A DNA stretch of 64,000 nucleotides from UBA11606 sp965243715. GTDB lineage: Bacteria; Actinomycetota; Acidimicrobiia; Acidimicrobiales; Aldehydirespiratoraceae. The stretch covers positions 62,001 through 126,000 of the forward strand of contig CBDEVU010000009.1 of the NCBI GenBank assembly GCA_965243715.1, written 5' to 3'. Shown here in pieces: positions 32,041-41,142 of the stretch (positions are counted from its first letter, which is position 1; each line of letters begins with the position of its first letter). The notes beneath the pieces were generated by a model, which had not been told where the DNA came from, did no database searches, and saw only the letters and a list, made by a program, of their open reading frames with translations. Position numbers and translations under genes: made by a program.

Positions 32041-32899
32041 TCAGGGTCCCCACGGTGTCGTGGTGGTCGACAAGCCCGCCGGTTGGACCAGCCACGATGT
32101 GGTGGCGAAGATGCGGGGAATCATCGGCACGGGCAAGATCGGCCATTCGGGCACGCTTGATCCGGACGCGACTGGAGTGCTGGTCCTTGGCGTGGGCCAG
32201 GCCACCCGCTTGCTTCGTTATCTTGTCCCGTTGCCAAAGTCCTATGAGGCGGAGATCGTTCTCGGTGTCGAAACGTCCACTCTTGATGCCGCGGGGGTGG
32301 TAACCGCTCACCATGATATGGCGGCGGTGACCGACGCTGAGGTCCAGCGAGCGGCGGCGACCCTTTGCGGAGAGATAATGCAGATCCCGCCCATGGTTTC
32401 GGCGTTGAAGGTTGACGGCAAGCGACTCTATGAGTTAGCTCGGGCGGGCCAGACAGTCGTCCGCGAGCCCCGGCCAGTCACGGTTAGTCGCTACGACGTC
32501 ACCCCGGTGGAGGGCGATCGGGGGGTCTGGCGCTGCGTGGTTGATTGTTCGTCGGGTACTTACGTGCGAACCTTGGCCGCCGATCTGGGTGCCGCCCTCG
32601 GCGGGGGAGCCCACCTGCGCTCGCTGCGCCGTACGTCAGTTGGGGGCTTTGGGCTCGATGCGGCGAGTACGATAGAAAAGCCGACTCTGTTGCCGGTCAG
32701 TGCCGCGGTGGCGCACCTCGACCGAGTTGAAGTGGGCGGCGAACTTGTTACCGGCATCAGCCATGGCCGGATATATTCCTGTGAGCAACTGGGAGCGACC
32801 GGCGAGGGCCCGTGGGCTGTCTTTGATCAGACAGCGGCCTTGTTGGCCGTTTACGAGGCTCACCGACACGGCGCCAAGCCAACCGTTGTTCTCGCTTAG
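32024..32899 (+). CDS. truB: tRNA pseudouridine-55 synthase
   Basis: The 291-residue enzyme makes pseudouridine 55 in tRNA. Motifs are HGVVVVDKPAGWTSHDVVAKM, the catalytic-Asp motif IGHSGTLDPDATGVLVL, PKSYEAEI, and the motif-II region SGTYVRTLAADLG. I use GTG 32024, which gives the usual start before GPHGVVVVDKP and a 17-base overlap with rbfA; TTG 31982 and GTG 31988 are longer options with 59- and 53-base overlaps. The C-terminus has a short PUA-like end. Confidence 0.93.
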   Translation: MAKKRSQGPHGVVVVDKPAGWTSHDVVAKMRGIIGTGKIGHSGTLDPDATGVLVLGVGQATRLLRYLVPLPKSYEAEIVLGVETSTLDAAGVVTAHHDMAAVTDAEVQRAAATLCGEIMQIPPMVSALKVDGKRLYELARAGQTVVREPRPVTVSRYDVTPVEGDRGVWRCVVDCSSGTYVRTLAADLGAALGGGAHLRSLRRTSVGGFGLDAASTIEKPTLLPVSAAVAHLDRVEVGGELVTGISHGRIYSCEQLGATGEGPWAVFDQTAALLAVYEAHRHGAKPTVVLA

Positions 32900-32964
32900 T
32901 AATGCTGGGATTTGACGCCGCTCCGGTAGCGTTCTGGGGACTCCCTTACCTGACTGATTGAGTT

Positions 32965-33912
32965 ATGGAACTGCTCCACGACCGCCGTGATCATCTCCCT
33001 GAGGCTGTCTCCGTCGCGTCAACGATCGGGGTTTTCGATGGTGTTCATCTTGGCCATCAGGAAGTCTTCCGCCAAGTGCGTAACACCGCGCAACGGTTGG
33101 GGGTGAAATCGGCCGTCGTCACCTTCGATGGCCATCCGGCCCACGTCGTGCGGCCCGAGAGTGCCCCGCGCCTTCTTACCACTCTCGAACAAAAGTTGGA
33201 ACTCATCGAGGCCCAGGGAATTGATTACGCCTATGTGGTCGCGTTCGATGAGGAACGGGCGGCTACTCGGCCCGAAGCTTTCGTCGAGCAGGTCTTTGTC
33301 GAAGGTCTCCACGCTCGAGCGATCATTGTGGGTGAAGATTTCCACTTCGGTGCGGGCCGTGAGGGCAATGTTGAGGCCCTGTCTCGGATCGGTGACCGGT
33401 GGGGTTTTGCCGTGTCGCCGCTTGAGCTCATTCGTCACAACGACGCGGCGCGCGAACCGGTCTCCTCGACGAAAATCCGGCGGGCGCTGGCGGGCGGCGA
33501 CGTTGCCCGCGCGTCGGAGATGCTGGGTCGCCCCTACGAGGTGCGGGGCGTGGTGGAAGCGGGCGATCAGCGCGGTCGCCAGATCGGCTTTCCTACGGCT
33601 AACATCCCGGTGCCTACGGTCATGGCGTGGCCCGCTGATGCGGTTTACGCCGGTTGGTGCCAGCGATCGAACGGCGATCGCCACCCCTGTGCCATCAACA
33701 TCGGGCGTCGGCCGACGTTTTACGAACACGCCGAACACTCGCTGCTCGAAGCGCACTTAATCGACTTTGAGGGCGACCTCTATGACGAAGAAGTTGCCGT
33801 ATCATTCGCGGCCTTTCTTCGCAGCGAGCGCAAGTTCGAAGGAGTCGGTCAGTTGGTGGCGCAACTGAAGTGCGATATCGACGACGCTCGCACGTTGCTG
33901 GCCGCTCCCTAG
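32965..33912 (+). CDS. ribF: Bifunctional riboflavin kinase / FAD synthetase
   Basis: The 315-residue protein has an N-terminal nucleotidyltransferase fold (STIGVFDGVHLGHQEVFRQV, VVGEDFHFGAGREG, SSTKIRRALAGG) and a C-terminal flavokinase barrel (GRQIGFPTANIPVP, WCQRSNGDRHPCAINIGRRP, YDEEVAVSFAAFLR). It makes FMN from riboflavin and then FAD. The order truB-ribF is common. RibE and RibBA follow, so flavin precursor and cofactor synthesis are grouped. Confidence 0.95.
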   Translation: MELLHDRRDHLPEAVSVASTIGVFDGVHLGHQEVFRQVRNTAQRLGVKSAVVTFDGHPAHVVRPESAPRLLTTLEQKLELIEAQGIDYAYVVAFDEERAATRPEAFVEQVFVEGLHARAIIVGEDFHFGAGREGNVEALSRIGDRWGFAVSPLELIRHNDAAREPVSSTKIRRALAGGDVARASEMLGRPYEVRGVVEAGDQRGRQIGFPTANIPVPTVMAWPADAVYAGWCQRSNGDRHPCAINIGRRPTFYEHAEHSLLEAHLIDFEGDLYDEEVAVSFAAFLRSERKFEGVGQLVAQLKCDIDDARTLLAAP

Positions 33913-33928
33913 AACCTACGGCGGGAAA

Positions 33929-34525
33929 ATGTTTACTGGACTCATCGAAGAAATAGGAATCGTTCGATCGATCACTTCGCAAGGCAATGGTGCCAGGGTG
34001 GAAATCGCGGCCGCGCTCGTGCTCGACGATGTGGTAGTAGGTGCATCCCTGGCAGTAAACGGGTGCTGCCTGACCGTGGTTGCGTTTGGCTCCGAATGGT
34101 GGGCCGCGGATGCGGTTCCCGAAACCCTCGAACGAACCAATCTCGGTCAATTGGCCCCCGGCGATTTGGTTAACCTCGAACGCCCACTCGCCGCGAGTGG
34201 TCGCTACGGGGGTCATGTAGTGCAAGGCCATGTCGACGCTACTGGAACCGTTGCCCTGATCGACGAGCTAGCTGACGGGTCCTTCACCTACACGTTCGAC
34301 CTGCCATCGGAGTTGGCCAGCTATGTTGTGGCAAAAGGATCGATTGCCGTCGATGGGATTAGTCTCACGGTTGCCGCGGTTACCCCGTCGTCGTTTTCGA
34401 TTGCCGTGATTCCTCATACCCATGCAGTGACCGCCCTCGGCCAACGCCGGGTTGGCGACACGGTCAACCTCGAAACTGATGTTTTGGCCAAGTACGTCGA
34501 GCGCCTCGTGCGTCGCCCCCTTTGA
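33929..34525 (+). CDS. ribE: Riboflavin synthase alpha subunit
   Basis: The 198-residue protein shows the two internal lumazine-binding repeats. The first begins MFTGLIEEIGIVRSI with LAVNGCCLTVV; the second has GGHVVQGHVDATGTV and KGSIAVDGISLTVAAV. It dismutates two dimethyl-ribityllumazines to riboflavin. It lies 16 bases after ribF. The lumazine synthase gene ribH, often nearby, is not in the window. Confidence 0.95.
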   Translation: MFTGLIEEIGIVRSITSQGNGARVEIAAALVLDDVVVGASLAVNGCCLTVVAFGSEWWAADAVPETLERTNLGQLAPGDLVNLERPLAASGRYGGHVVQGHVDATGTVALIDELADGSFTYTFDLPSELASYVVAKGSIAVDGISLTVAAVTPSSFSIAVIPHTHAVTALGQRRVGDTVNLETDVLAKYVERLVRRPL

Positions 34526-34536
34526 ATAGGATTGCC

Positions 34537-35760
34537 TTGCCTGACTTCAACACCATCCACCAAGCCATCGAAGCACTCACCGCGGGTGGTTTCATTGTCG
34601 TTCTCGATGATGACTCTCTGGCGAACGAAGGGGTCCTAGTCGGGGCGGCCAGTCTGCTCACTAGCGAGCGTATGAACTGGATGGTGCAGCGCACCAGCGG
34701 AATGGTCGGTGCGCCGCTGACCGAGAAACGGGCCCAAGCCCTCGCCTTGCCCCTCATGGTCGCCGATCCGGAGCATGAAGGATCGAGTGCGTACACCGTT
34801 TCGGTAGATTTAGTCCCCGGGAACTCGACCGGCGTTTCGCCCGCCGACCGTGCGCGAACGTTGGTGGCTTTGGCGACCGGCGACTATGACGCGTCGTTCT
34901 TTCGTCGCCCCGGTCATGTGTTTCCCCTTCGCGCTCGCGACGGCGGCGTTCTCAAGCGGGCGGGACACACCGAAGCAACCGTTGATCTCTGTGGGCTGGC
35001 GGGGTTGCCTAAGGTTGGGATAATGAGTGCCCTCATCTCCGCCGATGGCGAAGTGCTCGATCGGGAGGCCTCCTTCGCCTTCGCGGCCGAGCACGGCCTC
35101 GTCGTTATCAGCATTGCCGACCTAGTTAGGCACCGTCGTAAGAAGGAGATTCTGGTTCAGCACTTTGCCGCTGCTCGCCTGCCGACCACCTATGGCGAGT
35201 TCATGGCGCACGCTTACCGGTCGGTCGTCGACGGAGAGGAGCACGTTGCGTACGTGATGGGTGACATCGAAGGAGGTGACCCGCCGCTCGTTCGGGTTCA
35301 CAGTGAGTGTCTTACAGGAGACATTTTGGCTTCGATTCGCTGCGATTGTGGTCCGCAACTCCATCTCGCCCTACAGATGATTGCCGACGAGGGTCGAGGC
35401 GTGTTGATCTATCTGCGAGGTCACGAAGGGCGCGGTATTGGGATCGGGCACAAGATGCGGGCGTACGCCTTGCAAGACGACGGACTCGACACCGTGGACG
35501 CCAACGAAGCGCAAGGACTTCCGGTTGATTCGCGCGAGTACGGGGTGGGTGCCAACATGCTGGCCGATCTGGGGGTCAGCCAGATGCGCATAATGACAAA
35601 TAACCCGGCCAAGCTCACCGGACTGGCGGGCTACGGTCTAGAAATCGTGGAGCGAGTCCCGATCGAGATTTCGTCCAACGCGGAGAATCTTCGTTACCTC
35701 GAGACGAAGCGGACCCGCATGGGGCACACGCTGGCGGAGGGATCTAAATCGGTCCGTTGA
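34537..35760 (+). CDS. ribBA: RibBA: GTP cyclohydrolase II with an altered DHBP-synthase half
   Basis: TTG 34537 follows TAGGA and gives 407 residues; TTG 34522, overlapping the ribE stop, is the alternative. The C-terminal GTP cyclohydrolase II is complete: RVHSECLTGDILASIRCDCG (zinc Cys), RGHEGRGIGIGHKMRAYALQ, DSREYGVGANML and TNNPAKLTGL. The N-terminal half has the RibB fold (GHTEATVDLCGLAGL), but the usual acidic loop DDEDRENEGD is DDDSLANEGV (residues 24-33), which loses the Arg, one Glu and the last Asp. The later CEI-type Glu motif is IMSAL. The RibB activity is therefore doubtful (inference), and a separate ribB may exist elsewhere. Confidence 0.9.
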   Translation: MPDFNTIHQAIEALTAGGFIVVLDDDSLANEGVLVGAASLLTSERMNWMVQRTSGMVGAPLTEKRAQALALPLMVADPEHEGSSAYTVSVDLVPGNSTGVSPADRARTLVALATGDYDASFFRRPGHVFPLRARDGGVLKRAGHTEATVDLCGLAGLPKVGIMSALISADGEVLDREASFAFAAEHGLVVISIADLVRHRRKKEILVQHFAAARLPTTYGEFMAHAYRSVVDGEEHVAYVMGDIEGGDPPLVRVHSECLTGDILASIRCDCGPQLHLALQMIADEGRGVLIYLRGHEGRGIGIGHKMRAYALQDDGLDTVDANEAQGLPVDSREYGVGANMLADLGVSQMRIMTNNPAKLTGLAGYGLEIVERVPIEISSNAENLRYLETKRTRMGHTLAEGSKSVR

Positions 35761-35772
35761 TCCCCGAGTCGT

Positions 35773-38280
35773 TTATCGCAGGGTGGCACTGAACCGGTCC
35801 CGCTCTCGGGCTCGAAGGTCGGCGTTTATTTGCTGCCGTTCGAGGTGCTGGTCGATTTGCTTACCCGCCGACGGAAGGCAATGGTGGCCGAGGAAGGCTC
35901 GGGTTTGTTCGACCAGGTCGGGGGTGTCGAGGGCCGTGATGCCGCTCAACATTCGAGGGATCGAACTCGGCGGGTAGGCGGCAAGCATCGAGTCCCATTT
36001 GGTGGTGATGTACTGCCACGCCCTCGCTCCGGCGACCACGTTGGTGAGGGCCCGGGCGACCACGAACGGTGCATCCTGGGAACGTATCTCCCCGGCGTCG
36101 ATGGTGGCGAAGAGTTCCTCGATGAGACCGATTTCGGGGAAGTTGGCGAGCGCTCGCAGGTTACGGATCTGCGCCTGGGGGTCGGTGGCGGTTTTCCACG
36201 ACTCGCGAACGCGGTCGAACTCGACTCGACCGCCATTGCTGCTGGCGACGGTAAGGGCCGCGGCGGCGATTTCGGGCGAACTATGATCGAGTCGATCGGC
36301 GGCGCTGGCAATAATCACCTCGTCGTGACCAACGGTGCCCAATAGGCGGATAAGGGTGGCTCGCAGCTCGCGTGAGCGATCGTCTTCGCCCGCCGCGGGC
36401 GTCAGACCCCGCCTCTCTAGGACCGGTCCGGCGAGCAGGCGAACTCGTTCGGCCAAGGCGGGACGAGCTTCGTTGGTGACTAGTCGATCAAGGCCGTGGA
36501 GTCCGGTACTGAGGGCTTGCCAGACGTTGAGGTCGGTCTCGCCGGTGAAGCAGACGACGAGGCGGAGGTACTCGGCGGCGTGGAGATGGCCCGCCACGGT
36601 AAGGCCCCAGCCATCGTCGGCGAGGGTTTGGCGTTCGGTCGCCGATCGGTCTCCGAGTCCGAATCGTTCTAGTTCGCCCAACTGTTCCGCGCTGATCATT
36701 TCTCGCATGAACCCCGAGGAGTCGCCGTTGACGGTGATGACCCTGCTACCAGCCAGTCCCGTATGCAGCAGCGACGGCCCGCGGAGCAAGAACCTGGCTT
36801 CGTCTTGATCGGTGCGTACCGCCAGCGGGACGTCCCACGTGCGGTCATCGGCCATCGCGGGATCGAGCGTGAACTGGCGTTGGCTGATCTGCACACCGTG
36901 GGGTGTGACACGGGATTGAATCAGCGGATGACCGCCTTGGAAGATCCAGTTGTGCATCAGCGTGCGGACGGGCGCTTGACTGACCGCCTCCAGCGAGTCC
37001 CACAGGTCCGTGGTCTCGGTATTGCGGTAGGCGTGGGCTTTGAGATAGTGACGCACGCCGTCGCGAAACATTGTCTCACCCAAGTATTGCTCCAGCATTC
37101 GCACCACAGACGCGCCCTTTTCGTAGGTGAGGAGGTCGAACATGGCGTCGGCGTCATCGGGAGTTATCACGGGGAACTCGATCGGGCGGGTCGAGGCGAG
37201 GGCGTCGACGTCGAACGCCGCGGCCCGCATCCGGGCGAACGAATCCCAAACTCGCCAATCGGGACGGTAGGCATCTGAACACGCAACCGCCATGAACGTT
37301 GCGAAGGCTTCGTTCAACCAGATGCCTTCCCACCACCGCATGGTGACGAGGTCTCCGAACCACATATGGGCCAGTTCGTGGTTGATGACATCGGCGATTC
37401 GCTGCAACTCGGGTTGGCTCGCCTCGTTAGGGTCAACGAGCAACAAGACGTCGCGAAAGGTGATGCACCCGAGGTTCTCCATCGCGCCCGCCGCGAAATC
37501 GGGGATGGCGATGAGGTCGATCTTGTCGCCCGGGTAGGCGATGTCGAAGTAGTCGTGAAACCACGGCACGGCGTGGGTCGCGACGTCGAGGGCAAAGGAA
37601 GTCAGATGGCCTTGCCCGGGTTGATGTACGACTCGGACGGCAACGCCGTTGGCCTCCACCGGCGCGGTAATCTCGAGTGGTCCCACCACGTAGGCCACGA
37701 GGTAGGTGGACATCACCATCGTGGGGGCGAACCGCACCCTCCGTCGCCCGTTGCTGAGTGTGGCCTCTTCGACGGGTGCGGTGTTGCTCACCGCGACGTG
37801 GGACGCGTCGACCGTAAGCGTGGACGCGAACGTTGCTTTCCATTCCGGTTCATCCCAGCACGGGAAACACCGCCGTGCGTCCGTCGACTGGAACTGGGTG
37901 GTGGCGATCGTGTGCTCAGTCCCCGCCTCGTCGGTGAAACTCGACCGGTAAAAGCCGCGCAGTTGGTCGTTGAGCAGGCCAGTGAACGAGATGGTCAACG
38001 TAGCGAAACCCATGGCGAAGCGGTCAGGGTGGGTCAGGGTCAACCGTTCGTTGGTTTCATCGATCTCCCAGTTGAGGTTGGTGCGGATGGAGCCAGCGTC
38101 GATCGACGCGGTATGGATAGCTAGTTCGGATGCGTTGATGATGACGGTGTCGGTCCGGTCGGTGATCTCGACATCGATTTCGACGGATCCGGAGAATTTG
38201 TGCTGTGCGATGTCTGGGGTGAGTTCGATCCGGTAGGCGCGGGGTACCGTGTGGCGGGGGAGACGAGGGTCCGTGGACAT
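35773..38280 (-). CDS. pepN: Aminopeptidase N (M1 family)
   Basis: The 835-residue metalloenzyme has GAMENLGCITFRD for substrate binding and HELAHMWFGDLVTMRWWEG about residue 300, with the third zinc ligand Glu in WLNEAFATF. The N-terminal beta domain and long C-terminal helical (ERAP1-like) domain match actinobacterial PepN. No signal peptide is seen, so it should be cytoplasmic, trimming N-terminal residues from peptides. It is convergent with ribBA (12 bases between stops, no terminator) and divergent from the kinase gene. Confidence 0.95.
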   Translation of the reverse strand: MSTDPRLPRHTVPRAYRIELTPDIAQHKFSGSVEIDVEITDRTDTVIINASELAIHTASIDAGSIRTNLNWEIDETNERLTLTHPDRFAMGFATLTISFTGLLNDQLRGFYRSSFTDEAGTEHTIATTQFQSTDARRCFPCWDEPEWKATFASTLTVDASHVAVSNTAPVEEATLSNGRRRVRFAPTMVMSTYLVAYVVGPLEITAPVEANGVAVRVVHQPGQGHLTSFALDVATHAVPWFHDYFDIAYPGDKIDLIAIPDFAAGAMENLGCITFRDVLLLVDPNEASQPELQRIADVINHELAHMWFGDLVTMRWWEGIWLNEAFATFMAVACSDAYRPDWRVWDSFARMRAAAFDVDALASTRPIEFPVITPDDADAMFDLLTYEKGASVVRMLEQYLGETMFRDGVRHYLKAHAYRNTETTDLWDSLEAVSQAPVRTLMHNWIFQGGHPLIQSRVTPHGVQISQRQFTLDPAMADDRTWDVPLAVRTDQDEARFLLRGPSLLHTGLAGSRVITVNGDSSGFMREMISAEQLGELERFGLGDRSATERQTLADDGWGLTVAGHLHAAEYLRLVVCFTGETDLNVWQALSTGLHGLDRLVTNEARPALAERVRLLAGPVLERRGLTPAAGEDDRSRELRATLIRLLGTVGHDEVIIASAADRLDHSSPEIAAAALTVASSNGGRVEFDRVRESWKTATDPQAQIRNLRALANFPEIGLIEELFATIDAGEIRSQDAPFVVARALTNVVAGARAWQYITTKWDSMLAAYPPSSIPRMLSGITALDTPDLVEQTRAFLGHHCLPSAGKQIDQHLERQQINADLRARERDRFSATLR

Positions 38281-38349
38281 CTACCGAGGTTAGCTAGAGC
38301 CCCCGGCCAAACCGGAACTCAACACCGTTTGCGTTAACCTTATGGGTCC

Positions 38350-38362
38350 GCGGTTTTACCGC
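38350..38362. promoter_or_regulatory. Inverted repeat GCGGT-TTT-ACCGC before the kinase gene
   Basis: A perfect 5+5 inverted repeat lies 15 bases upstream of the GTG at 38378, between pepN and the kinase. It could be an operator or a leader hairpin just before the ribosome site AGGGAG (38367-38372). Confidence 0.3.
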
Positions 38363-38377
38363 AGCAGGGAGAAGTTC

Positions 38378-39340
38378 GTGCGCGCCAATCCAGATCTCGC
38401 CCTTCGTGTTGTTGGTATCGGCAACGCAATTGTTGATGTCATAGCCACCGTGAGCGATGAGTTCATCACCGACCACGGCTTGGTTAAAGGGGCGATGACC
38501 CTTATTGATGCGGAGCGGGCCATTTCGCTTTACGCCGCTATGCCCCCAGGTATCGAAGTGTCGGGGGGTTCGGCAGCCAACACCATGGCGGGGGTAGCCA
38601 AGTTGGGCGCGTCGGCGGCCTACATCGGCAAGGTTCGTCACGATCAGTTGGGGGAAGTTTTCAGACACGACCTGCGCGCCGCGGGGGTCGGCTTCGATGT
38701 TGTGCCGACGCCAGCGGGGGAACCAACGGCTCGTTCCCTCATCCAGGTGACACCGGACGCCGAACGTACGATGAACACCTTCCTAGGCATATCTGCCTTC
38801 TTGAACCCCGACGATGTCGACGAAGAACTGGTTGCGTCGGCCGCTGTCACGTACTGCGAGGGTTACTTATGGGATCGTCAAGAGGCGAAGGACGCTATTT
38901 GCTATGCGATGACGGTGGCGTCCGACGCAGGACGAATCGTGTCGCTTGCACTCTCCGATTCGTTCTGTGTGGATCGTCATCGGGCGGAGTGGCTCGACTT
39001 GCTCGCCGACCGGGTGGATCTCGTGTTCGCCAACGAGGCCGAGGTTTGCTCGATGTTTGAGACCGAGGATTTCGATGCTGCGGCGGATCAGATTGCGGCG
39101 CTGGTCGAAACAGCGGCTCTCACTCGCGCCGAGGCCGGATCGGTCGTGATGGCTAACGGCGACCGCATCGATGTGGCCGCTACACCGGTCCCGAAAGTGG
39201 TCGATGCCACGGGGGCGGGCGACCTTTACGCGTCCGGATTCTTGTTTGGGTTGGTAACCAACGCCTCTTTTGAGCGGTGTGCCGAACTCGGCAGTATCGC
39301 GGCCAGCAAGGTTATCTCACACCTTGGCGCTCGCCCTTGA
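38378..39340 (+). CDS. PfkB/ribokinase-family sugar or nucleoside kinase (adenosine-kinase-like)
   Basis: GTG 38378 with AGGGAG upstream gives 320 residues; an ATG at 38342 would add 12. PfkB signature 1 is GGSAANTMAGVAKLGASAAY and signature 2 DATGAGDLYASGFLFG, with the catalytic Asp in GAGD. The N-terminus ALRVVGIGNAIVDVIATVSD is typical of adenosine-kinase-like members. Adenosine kinase is the best guess given the adenosine deaminase and the nucleoside-type ABC importer in the same window, but other ribokinase substrates cannot be excluded. Confidence 0.85.
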   Translation: MRANPDLALRVVGIGNAIVDVIATVSDEFITDHGLVKGAMTLIDAERAISLYAAMPPGIEVSGGSAANTMAGVAKLGASAAYIGKVRHDQLGEVFRHDLRAAGVGFDVVPTPAGEPTARSLIQVTPDAERTMNTFLGISAFLNPDDVDEELVASAAVTYCEGYLWDRQEAKDAICYAMTVASDAGRIVSLALSDSFCVDRHRAEWLDLLADRVDLVFANEAEVCSMFETEDFDAAADQIAALVETAALTRAEAGSVVMANGDRIDVAATPVPKVVDATGAGDLYASGFLFGLVTNASFERCAELGSIAASKVISHLGARP

Positions 39341-39345
39341 CCGAT

Positions 39346-39363
39346 TGATAATAACTGTTATCA
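39346..39363. promoter_or_regulatory. TetR operator candidate TGATAA-N6-TTATCA
   Basis: An 18-base dyad, TGATAA then TAACTG then TTATCA, is placed 8 bases upstream of the TetR GTG at 39372. A second, overlapping perfect dyad ATAAC-T-GTTAT lies inside it (39351-39361). Dyads of this size over the regulator's own start are typical TetR operators. It likely controls the tetR-diiron gene pair. Confidence 0.55.
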
Positions 39364-39371
39364 TTGAAATC

Positions 39372-40007
39372 GTGAATGTTGCTGAGACCATTCCGTCTGT
39401 AGAACGCGCCCAACTTACCGACCGGTTGTTGGAGGCCGCGGTAGAGGTTTTCACCGAACGGGGATTAGAAAAGGCTGGGGTCGCGGCGATCGCCCGTCGC
39501 GCTGGGGTGACGACCGGTGCGATCTACTCGCGCTGGGAGGGCAAGCAAGCGATGCTCCTCGATGCCCTTGATGTGGTGATGGTCGCCCAACTCGCTCGTT
39601 TGTTGGCTGCCCCGATCAACGCCAGTGTCGCCGATGTCCTCGGCGGCCTCGGGGCCGATCTTCTCCTTCGCGACGAGTCCGGTGATGCCTTGCTCATGGA
39701 AGCAGTGGCGGTTGCTCGGCGCGACCCCGAGTTCCGGGCTGTCTTCAATCAGCGGATGGCGGAGCAAGAAGTCCATCTCCGACAGTTGGTGGAGAACGGC
39801 AAACTCAGCGGGGTTGTTGATCCCGAACTGGCCACCGCCGCCATTGTCACCTTATGTCACGCCGTGTCGTTCGGGTTCATGGTGATGGCCGTTCTCAAGA
39901 AACCAACGGCCTCAGCCGATGAATGGAATGCGGTCGTTGACCGAATCATCACCGCAGCCCGTCCGCCTACCGTCCCCAATTCCCCGCCCACGAAAGAAAC
40001 TCCGTAA
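39372..40007 (+). CDS. TetR/AcrR-family transcriptional regulator
   Basis: The 211-residue protein from GTG 39372 has the TetR N-terminal helix-turn-helix: RLLEAAVEVFTERGLEKAG, then VAAIARRAGVTTGAIYSRW and EGKQAMLLDAL. The ligand domain shows no specific signature. The frame is open further upstream but that part overlaps the kinase gene and the operator dyad. Its stop TAA shares one base with the next ATG (TAATG), so it is translated with the diiron protein and probably represses both. Confidence 0.88.
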   Translation: MNVAETIPSVERAQLTDRLLEAAVEVFTERGLEKAGVAAIARRAGVTTGAIYSRWEGKQAMLLDALDVVMVAQLARLLAAPINASVADVLGGLGADLLLRDESGDALLMEAVAVARRDPEFRAVFNQRMAEQEVHLRQLVENGKLSGVVDPELATAAIVTLCHAVSFGFMVMAVLKKPTASADEWNAVVDRIITAARPPTVPNSPPTKETP

Positions 40008-41125
40008 TGGCAATAACCGAAAACAACCTGAGTGGTTACGACGACGCTAACGACGTCGACCGGATCATGGACATCGCCCAAGCCAACACCACTCCCGATG
40101 AGGTCATCCATTTGGTGCAGGACAACGCCGACGCTATCTTTACCTGGAACTACGGCAAAGGTGAACGAGTAAAACTCGACAAGCTATACGAGAAGGCCAA
40201 GACATCGCAGTGGAACGCAACCACTGATCTCGACTGGTCGATCGAGGTTGATCCCCACACCGCGCTCAACATGGAAAAGGAGCTTCTCCTCTCCGACCCC
40301 GGCCTCTCCGACGATCCGACTTCGCCGTTGTACAAATGGGGTGACAAGGAATGGAAAGAGTTCGGCTTGCAGGCCGCGAAGTGGCGCCTGAGCCAGTTCA
40401 TGCACGGCGAGCAAGGGGCTTTGCTCTGCACGGCCAAGATCGTCGAGACGGTTCCGTGGATCGACGCGAAGTACTACGCCGCCACCCAAACCCTCGACGA
40501 GGCTCGCCACGTTGAAGTCTTTTCGCGCTATCTCGAGGAGAAGTTGGGGGGCGGCTACGCCATCAACCCCCACTTGAGGTTGCTGCTCGACGACATCATC
40601 AATGACTCTGACTGGGACATGACCTATCTCGGTATGCAGATCATGGTTGAAGGCCTCGCTTTGGCCGCCTTCGGATTCATGCACGAACTCACTGATGAAC
40701 CTTTGCTCAAGAAACTCCTGCGCTACGTAATGAGCGATGAAGCTCGCCACGTGGCGTTCGGTGTGCTCAGTCTGCAAGAGGTCTACCAGGACATGACGCT
40801 GGCGGAGATTCAACACCGACAAGAGTTCGCCTTCGAAGCGGCTTTGCGAATGCGCGACCGCTTCTTGCAACAAGAAGTGTGGGAGTACATGGGTGTCGAC
40901 ACTCGCGAGATGACCAAGCGGTTGCTCGATGCTCCTGAGGAGACGAAAGTCTTCCAGCGCATGCTCTTTTCTAAAATCGTGCCTAATTGTCGCAAACTTG
41001 GCTTGCTCGACGGGGGTGAAGGCTGGTTGCGTAAGAAGTTCACCGAGATCGGCGTCATCGAGTTCGAACACCTTGCCGACACGGGAGCGGAGTTTATCGA
41101 TTACGACCTCCACGCCGAGGCCTGA
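40007..41125 (+). CDS. Ferritin-like diiron-carboxylate protein
   Basis: The 372-residue protein has a full diiron ligand set in a four-helix bundle: E135 (MHGEQGALL), E165-x-x-H168 (LDEARHVEV), E215 (MVEGLALAA) and E245-x-x-H248 (SDEARHVAF). Two identical DEARHV hexapeptides show the internal pseudo-symmetry. Size and motifs resemble uncharacterised ferritin-like oxygenases/oxidases of actinobacteria rather than ferritin or RNR R2; no R2 radical Tyr context is evident. It is coupled to the TetR gene and followed after 17 bases by a crotonase, suggesting a role with an acyl or hydrophobic substrate (inference). Confidence 0.82.
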   Translation: MAITENNLSGYDDANDVDRIMDIAQANTTPDEVIHLVQDNADAIFTWNYGKGERVKLDKLYEKAKTSQWNATTDLDWSIEVDPHTALNMEKELLLSDPGLSDDPTSPLYKWGDKEWKEFGLQAAKWRLSQFMHGEQGALLCTAKIVETVPWIDAKYYAATQTLDEARHVEVFSRYLEEKLGGGYAINPHLRLLLDDIINDSDWDMTYLGMQIMVEGLALAAFGFMHELTDEPLLKKLLRYVMSDEARHVAFGVLSLQEVYQDMTLAEIQHRQEFAFEAALRMRDRFLQQEVWEYMGVDTREMTKRLLDAPEETKVFQRMLFSKIVPNCRKLGLLDGGEGWLRKKFTEIGVIEFEHLADTGAEFIDYDLHAEA

Positions 41126-41142
41126 CCTTCTACGCTAGACCA

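Noticed and set aside
40184..41113. Minus-strand open frame (309 codons) opposite the diiron gene
   Set aside because: The plus-strand product has a complete diiron motif set; the antisense frame shows none and is a codon-bias shadow.
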